Shown here in pieces: positions 24,289-26,556 of a stretch of 26,556 bases of DNA; the stretch's first letter is position 1; every line of letters starts with the position of its first letter. The notes under the pieces are model-generated. The model saw nothing but the letters and a program-made list of their open reading frames with translations. It searched no databases and was not told the DNA's origin. The stretch comes from Spirochaetaceae bacterium (GTDB lineage Bacteria > Spirochaetota > Spirochaetia > Treponematales > Breznakiellaceae). The stretch spans positions 1-26,556 of the forward strand of contig JAITKQ010000028.1 in the NCBI GenBank assembly GCA_031278295.1, in the 5' to 3' direction. A program made the translations under genes and the position numbers.

Positions 24289-25881
24289 TTAGCTTTTAAG
24301 GATGGCCAGCGCCTCGTCACGGTAACAGTCCATGATGTACGGAATGCCCGTTACCCGTACGCACTCTTCCGTCAGGGACATCAGGTCCCGGCGGCCAAGC
24401 GCCGGGACGCGGAAGCGCCGCGCGCCGGCCATCAGTTGTTGCAGGCCGACCCGGAGTTTGTCCGCGTAGCTGTATATGCCGATAGCGCCGAGCGGAATAC
24501 GGCCGATTTCCGCGGCACCGACGAGGTCTTTGACGCGCTCGTAGTTGACAAATATCTCTTCCGGCGTGGACCCAAAAGCGGCGACGCTTTTGGGTAGCTT
24601 CCCGTCCTTGAGCCACCGCCCGATATTTTTGCCCACCATGCCGGGGATCATAAGCGCCCGGCCCATGCAGACCGCCTTGACGAAAGGGGCGCCCAAGGCG
24701 AGGGCCTTGAATATGTGATCCTCCGTGCTAAAACCGCCGGCGAAGGCCAAGTCCGGGACCCGCTCTCCCCGCGCGGCGAGGACAGAGGCGTACTCGTAGG
24801 CGGCGCTGTGCAGGTAGAGGGAGGGAAGTCCCCACTCCTCCATCATGCGCCAGGGACTCATCCCCGTTCCGCCGGACGCTCCGTCTATCGTCAGCAGATC
24901 GATTTTTGCCCGTGAACAGTACTTGATCGCCTGGGCCAGCTCTTTCAGGCTGTATGCGCCCGTTTTCAGCGTGATCCGTTTGTAGCCCAGCGCGCGTAGC
25001 CGTTCTACCTCACCGATGAAGCCTTCCTCCGAGACAAAACCGAGACGGCTGTGGCGTTCAAATTCCTTGATCGCCCCGGCCCGCCAAGAGGCCTGCACCA
25101 CCGGATCCGAAGGATCCGGCGTAACGATGTAGCCCCGCCTCTGTAGTTCCAGCGCCCGTTCCAGCTCGGCTACCTTGATTTCGCCGCCTATGCATTTCGC
25201 GCCCTGGCCCCATTTGAGCTCTATCGTCCCTATGCCGTGCTTTTCGATGATGTACTCCGCCACGCCCAGATTCGTGTCTTCCACGTTCATCTGGATAAGA
25301 ATCTCACCGTAACCGGAGTGGTAGCGTTTGTACACTTCGATGCGGCGGTCCATGTCAGGCGCTTTCTTTACCTTGCCCTTGTCGCCGAGTTCCAGGCCGG
25401 GATCGATGCCGCAGACATTCTCCCCGCAGACGATCGTAAGGCCGGCTATCGCCGCGCCCACGGCAAAGTGCTCCCAGTTCTTGCGGGCAATCTCGGTGGA
25501 GCCCAGCGCCCCGGTAAACAAGGGCAGCTTCATTTTAACCTTCCGTTCCCAGCCGTACTCCGTCTCCGTATCGACCAGCGGGAAACGCGCCGTATCAGGC
25601 CCCGCGTTTACGCCTTCGGGAAGCCCGCAGGCCCCCGCCGCATAGCCCTGAATGTTAAGGTGGGAATAGTCCACCGGGTAGTCCTTGTCCCCGCCGGCTG
25701 TTATATCGCCGAAGGGGCCCGGGTAGATCAGTTCCCGCCCGCGAAAGGCGGCGCGGAATACCTCACAATTCCCCTCGCACCCGTCAAGGCACCGGGAACA
25801 CAAACCGCTGCCCGGCGACACGTTCCGTGAGCGGTTCGCGGAACCGGTGGCGTCGTTGCTGTTGGGCCGCTGTAGATTCAT
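24289..25881 (-). CDS. FMN-binding glutamate-synthase-like protein
   Basis: This 530-residue protein matches the FMN-barrel domain of glutamate synthase large subunits. ELKWGQGAKCIGGEI (221-235) corresponds to the family KxxQGAKPGxGG, and TIDGASGGTGMSP (331-343) to the phosphate-binding GGTG segment. The glutamine-amidotransferase domain and GltD-type NADPH subunit are absent, so it belongs to the stand-alone family seen in archaea and anaerobes. Its N-terminus carries C28-x2-C31-x3-C35-x3-C39 (CSRCLDGCEGNC), a possible iron-sulfur or zinc site unlike the usual GltB cluster. It may oxidise or reduce 2-oxo-acid/glutamate with another electron carrier, but activity is unproven. The ATG is supported by GGAGG about 8 bases upstream. 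Weak promoter elements (TTGCCC, then TAAAAT after 19 bases) lie upstream. Two or three perfect palindromes are inside the gene. Confidence 0.85.
   Translation of the reverse strand: MNLQRPNSNDATGSANRSRNVSPGSGLCSRCLDGCEGNCEVFRAAFRGRELIYPGPFGDITAGGDKDYPVDYSHLNIQGYAAGACGLPEGVNAGPDTARFPLVDTETEYGWERKVKMKLPLFTGALGSTEIARKNWEHFAVGAAIAGLTIVCGENVCGIDPGLELGDKGKVKKAPDMDRRIEVYKRYHSGYGEILIQMNVEDTNLGVAEYIIEKHGIGTIELKWGQGAKCIGGEIKVAELERALELQRRGYIVTPDPSDPVVQASWRAGAIKEFERHSRLGFVSEEGFIGEVERLRALGYKRITLKTGAYSLKELAQAIKYCSRAKIDLLTIDGASGGTGMSPWRMMEEWGLPSLYLHSAAYEYASVLAARGERVPDLAFAGGFSTEDHIFKALALGAPFVKAVCMGRALMIPGMVGKNIGRWLKDGKLPKSVAAFGSTPEEIFVNYERVKDLVGAAEIGRIPLGAIGIYSYADKLRVGLQQLMAGARRFRVPALGRRDLMSLTEECVRVTGIPYIMDCYRDEALAILKS
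24385..24408. repeat. Perfect 9-bp palindrome in the glutamate-synthase-like gene
   Basis: GTCCCGGCG-gccaag-CGCCGGGAC, near the 3' end of the gene. It is shorter than the others in this window and could be chance in GC-rich sequence. Confidence 0.6.
24570..24595. repeat. Perfect 11-bp palindrome in the glutamate-synthase-like gene
   Basis: ACCCAAAAGCG and its exact reverse complement flank the loop gcga. It encodes LPKSVAAFGSTP. A further 8-bp perfect palindrome with a 3-base loop (CCGGATCC-gaa-GGATCCGG) is at 25101-25119. Confidence 0.8.
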
Positions 25882-25985
25882 ACATTTCCTCCAAATTTCC
25901 TGAATATTTTACCCCGCCTCTTACGTTCCGGGGCAAGAGCCCATTTTAACCGGAGGGGGGCCAAAGGACAAGGACAGCCCCACCA

Positions 25986-26097
25986 CCCGCCAGCGGGTTT
26001 AAAGTCCGCTACGCGGTAGCGTCCCGCGGGCGGACTTCAGGTTCTGCCCTCGGGTCCGCAAAAGGCGATAGGCATACGCGGCTGTAGACTGGGGGTG
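25986..26097 (+). repeat. Composite repeat, direct copy 1 (~112 bp)
   Basis: It begins with CCCGCCAGCGGGTTTAAAG, passes through GCTACGCGGTAGCGTCCC and ends with GGCATACGCGGCTGTAG plus a G-rich tail. The same order of elements recurs at 26338-26448 with scattered differences. Confidence 0.85.
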
Positions 26098-26268
26098 ATT
26101 TGATGTTTCAGGGAACAGACTCAGGTGATTTGGGCGCATTTCCGGCCCTGCCGGAAACCGGGCTTTGCGGGGTTCCGCGAGGCAACCCCCTTGGGTTGCC
26201 CCTCCATTCGCTACGCGAACGCTACGCGCCCCTCCAATCCCTTGCACATTCCCCCGCCACCCGCCAGC

Positions 26269-26349
26269 CCCGCCAGCGGGTTTCACATCCGCTACGCGCC
26301 CGCCAGCCCCGCCAGCGGGTTTAAAGTCCGCTACGCGCCCGCCAGCGGG
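26269..26349 (+). repeat. Short tandem repeats CCCGCCAGCGGGTTT
   Basis: Three copies of CCCGCCAGCGGG start at 26269, 26308 and 26338, each followed by TTT and a CCGCTACGCG block. The spacings are 39 and 30 bases. A fourth copy starts at 25986. Confidence 0.8.
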
Positions 26350-26448
26350 TTTAAAAGCCGCTACGCGGTAGCGTCCCCAACGCGGAGTTCGGGTTCTGCC
26401 TTCGCTCCGCAAAAGGCGGTAGGCATACGCGGCTGTAGGCGGAGGGTG
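26338..26448 (+). repeat. Composite repeat, direct copy 2 (~111 bp)
   Basis: It matches the copy at 25986-26097 across nearly its whole length, including the GCTACGCGGTAGCG hairpin and AGGCATACGCGGCTGTAG. Differences are mainly in the middle (CCCAACGCGGAGTTCGGG in place of the inverted CGGGCGGACTT). Confidence 0.85.
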
Positions 26449-26556
26449 TGGGGTCAGACCCCGCCAGCCGGCGCGTACATTCGCGGTTCCTGAAACATCA
26501 AACCACCCCCCGCCTACAGCCGCGAATGCCTACCGCCTATTTCGGACCCGAGGGCA

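Larger units (their letters stand above)
25882..26556. other. Gene-free repeat region at the right end
   Basis: No gene can be supported here; open frames on both strands follow the repeats. The first 100 bases hold the leader of the glutamate-synthase-like gene. The rest is made of direct and inverted copies of a composite repeat, with many small GC-rich stems such as CCCGC-ca-GCGGG and GCTAC-gcg-GTAGC. Two further perfect palindromes, TTTCCGGC-cct-GCCGGAAA (26139-26157) and GGCAACCC-cctt-GGGTTGCC (26181-26200), lie in the middle. The sequence AGGACAGCCCC at 25970-25980 echoes the core of the 21-bp array. Confidence 0.6.
26045..26556. mobile_element. Fold-back / MITE-like element with ~72-bp inverted arms
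   Basis: The left arm (26045-26116) and the right arm (26486-26556) are inverted copies with about 7 mismatches and one indel. They share TGCCCTCGGGTCCG, AGGCAT(a/t)CGCGGCTGTAG and TTTGATGTTTCAGG. The inner ends, TTTGATGTTTCAGGGAAC and GTTCCTGAAACATCAAA, look like terminal inverted repeats of a ~400-bp non-autonomous element. There is no transposase gene. The right arm reaches the last base of the window, so the element's true end is not seen. Confidence 0.55.

Noticed and set aside
25237..25830. 197-residue plus-strand open frame opposite the glutamate-synthase-like gene
   Set aside because: It is antisense to a well-supported gene, and its length comes from high GC. No motif was recognised.
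25999..26412. 137-residue minus-strand frame with FKPAGG repeats
   Set aside because: The peptide repeats come from the DNA repeats, and there is no start signal or conserved domain.

Overview
The window looks like a chromosomal segment of a host-associated spirochaete, most likely Treponema sensu lato (termite-gut Treponema / Breznakiellaceae type). The main pointers are treponeme-style gene content and layout: a SpoIIE phosphatase, class III cyclase and FecR-type protein in a row; an HU-lnt pair with overlapping ends; a PotD lipoprotein; frequent TTG/GTG starts; and decayed Rpn-type and IS630-type transposase pieces. This assignment is inference from protein character; no database search was possible. 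No rRNA, tRNA or CRISPR array was seen.

Layout. (1) 1-345: non-coding leader with four hairpins. (2) 346-9492, plus strand: a membrane signalling block made of a 1531-aa sensor with a SpoIIE/PP2C phosphatase, a HAMP-class III adenylate cyclase with its own promoter, and a membrane-anchored FecR-like protein with about six FN3-like repeats. (3) 9493-10057: terminator, short palindrome and an IS630-family transposase remnant. (4) 15890 down to 10058, minus strand: a compact operon of PotD-like lipoprotein, PhnP-like metallo-hydrolase, DUF4105/Lnb-like membrane protein and TonB-dependent-receptor-like outer-membrane protein. (5) 18900 down to 16243, minus strand: a promoter, then a 55-aa zinc-ribbon protein, rpsT, HU and lnt. 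(6) 18985-19494: two gene relics, a frameshifted lipoprotein and the C-terminal end of an Rpn-family protein. (7) 19551-21011: a phospholipase-B-like / Ntn-type hydrolase with its own promoter. (8) 21187-22474: about 60 tandem copies of a 21-bp unit. (9) 22627-24099: a sodium:solute symporter converging, across a cluster of hairpins, on (10) 25881-24289, an FMN-binding glutamate-synthase-like protein with a four-cysteine N-terminus. (11) 25986-26556: a complex repeat with 111-bp direct copies and ~72-bp inverted arms, cut by the window end.

How the parts relate. Block 2 would receive extracytoplasmic signals and pass them to a protein-phosphatase partner-switch and to cAMP. Blocks 4 and 5 both bear on the cell envelope: Lnt N-acylates lipoproteins, the Lnb-like protein belongs to the family that makes lyso-form lipoproteins, and PotD is itself a lipoprotein. 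Blocks 6 to 8 look like a plastic accessory stretch.

The most unusual signals are the 21-bp (two helical turns, seven codons) array, the fold-back repeat at the right end, and a striking excess of perfect, mutually unrelated palindromes, many of them inside conserved coding sequence.
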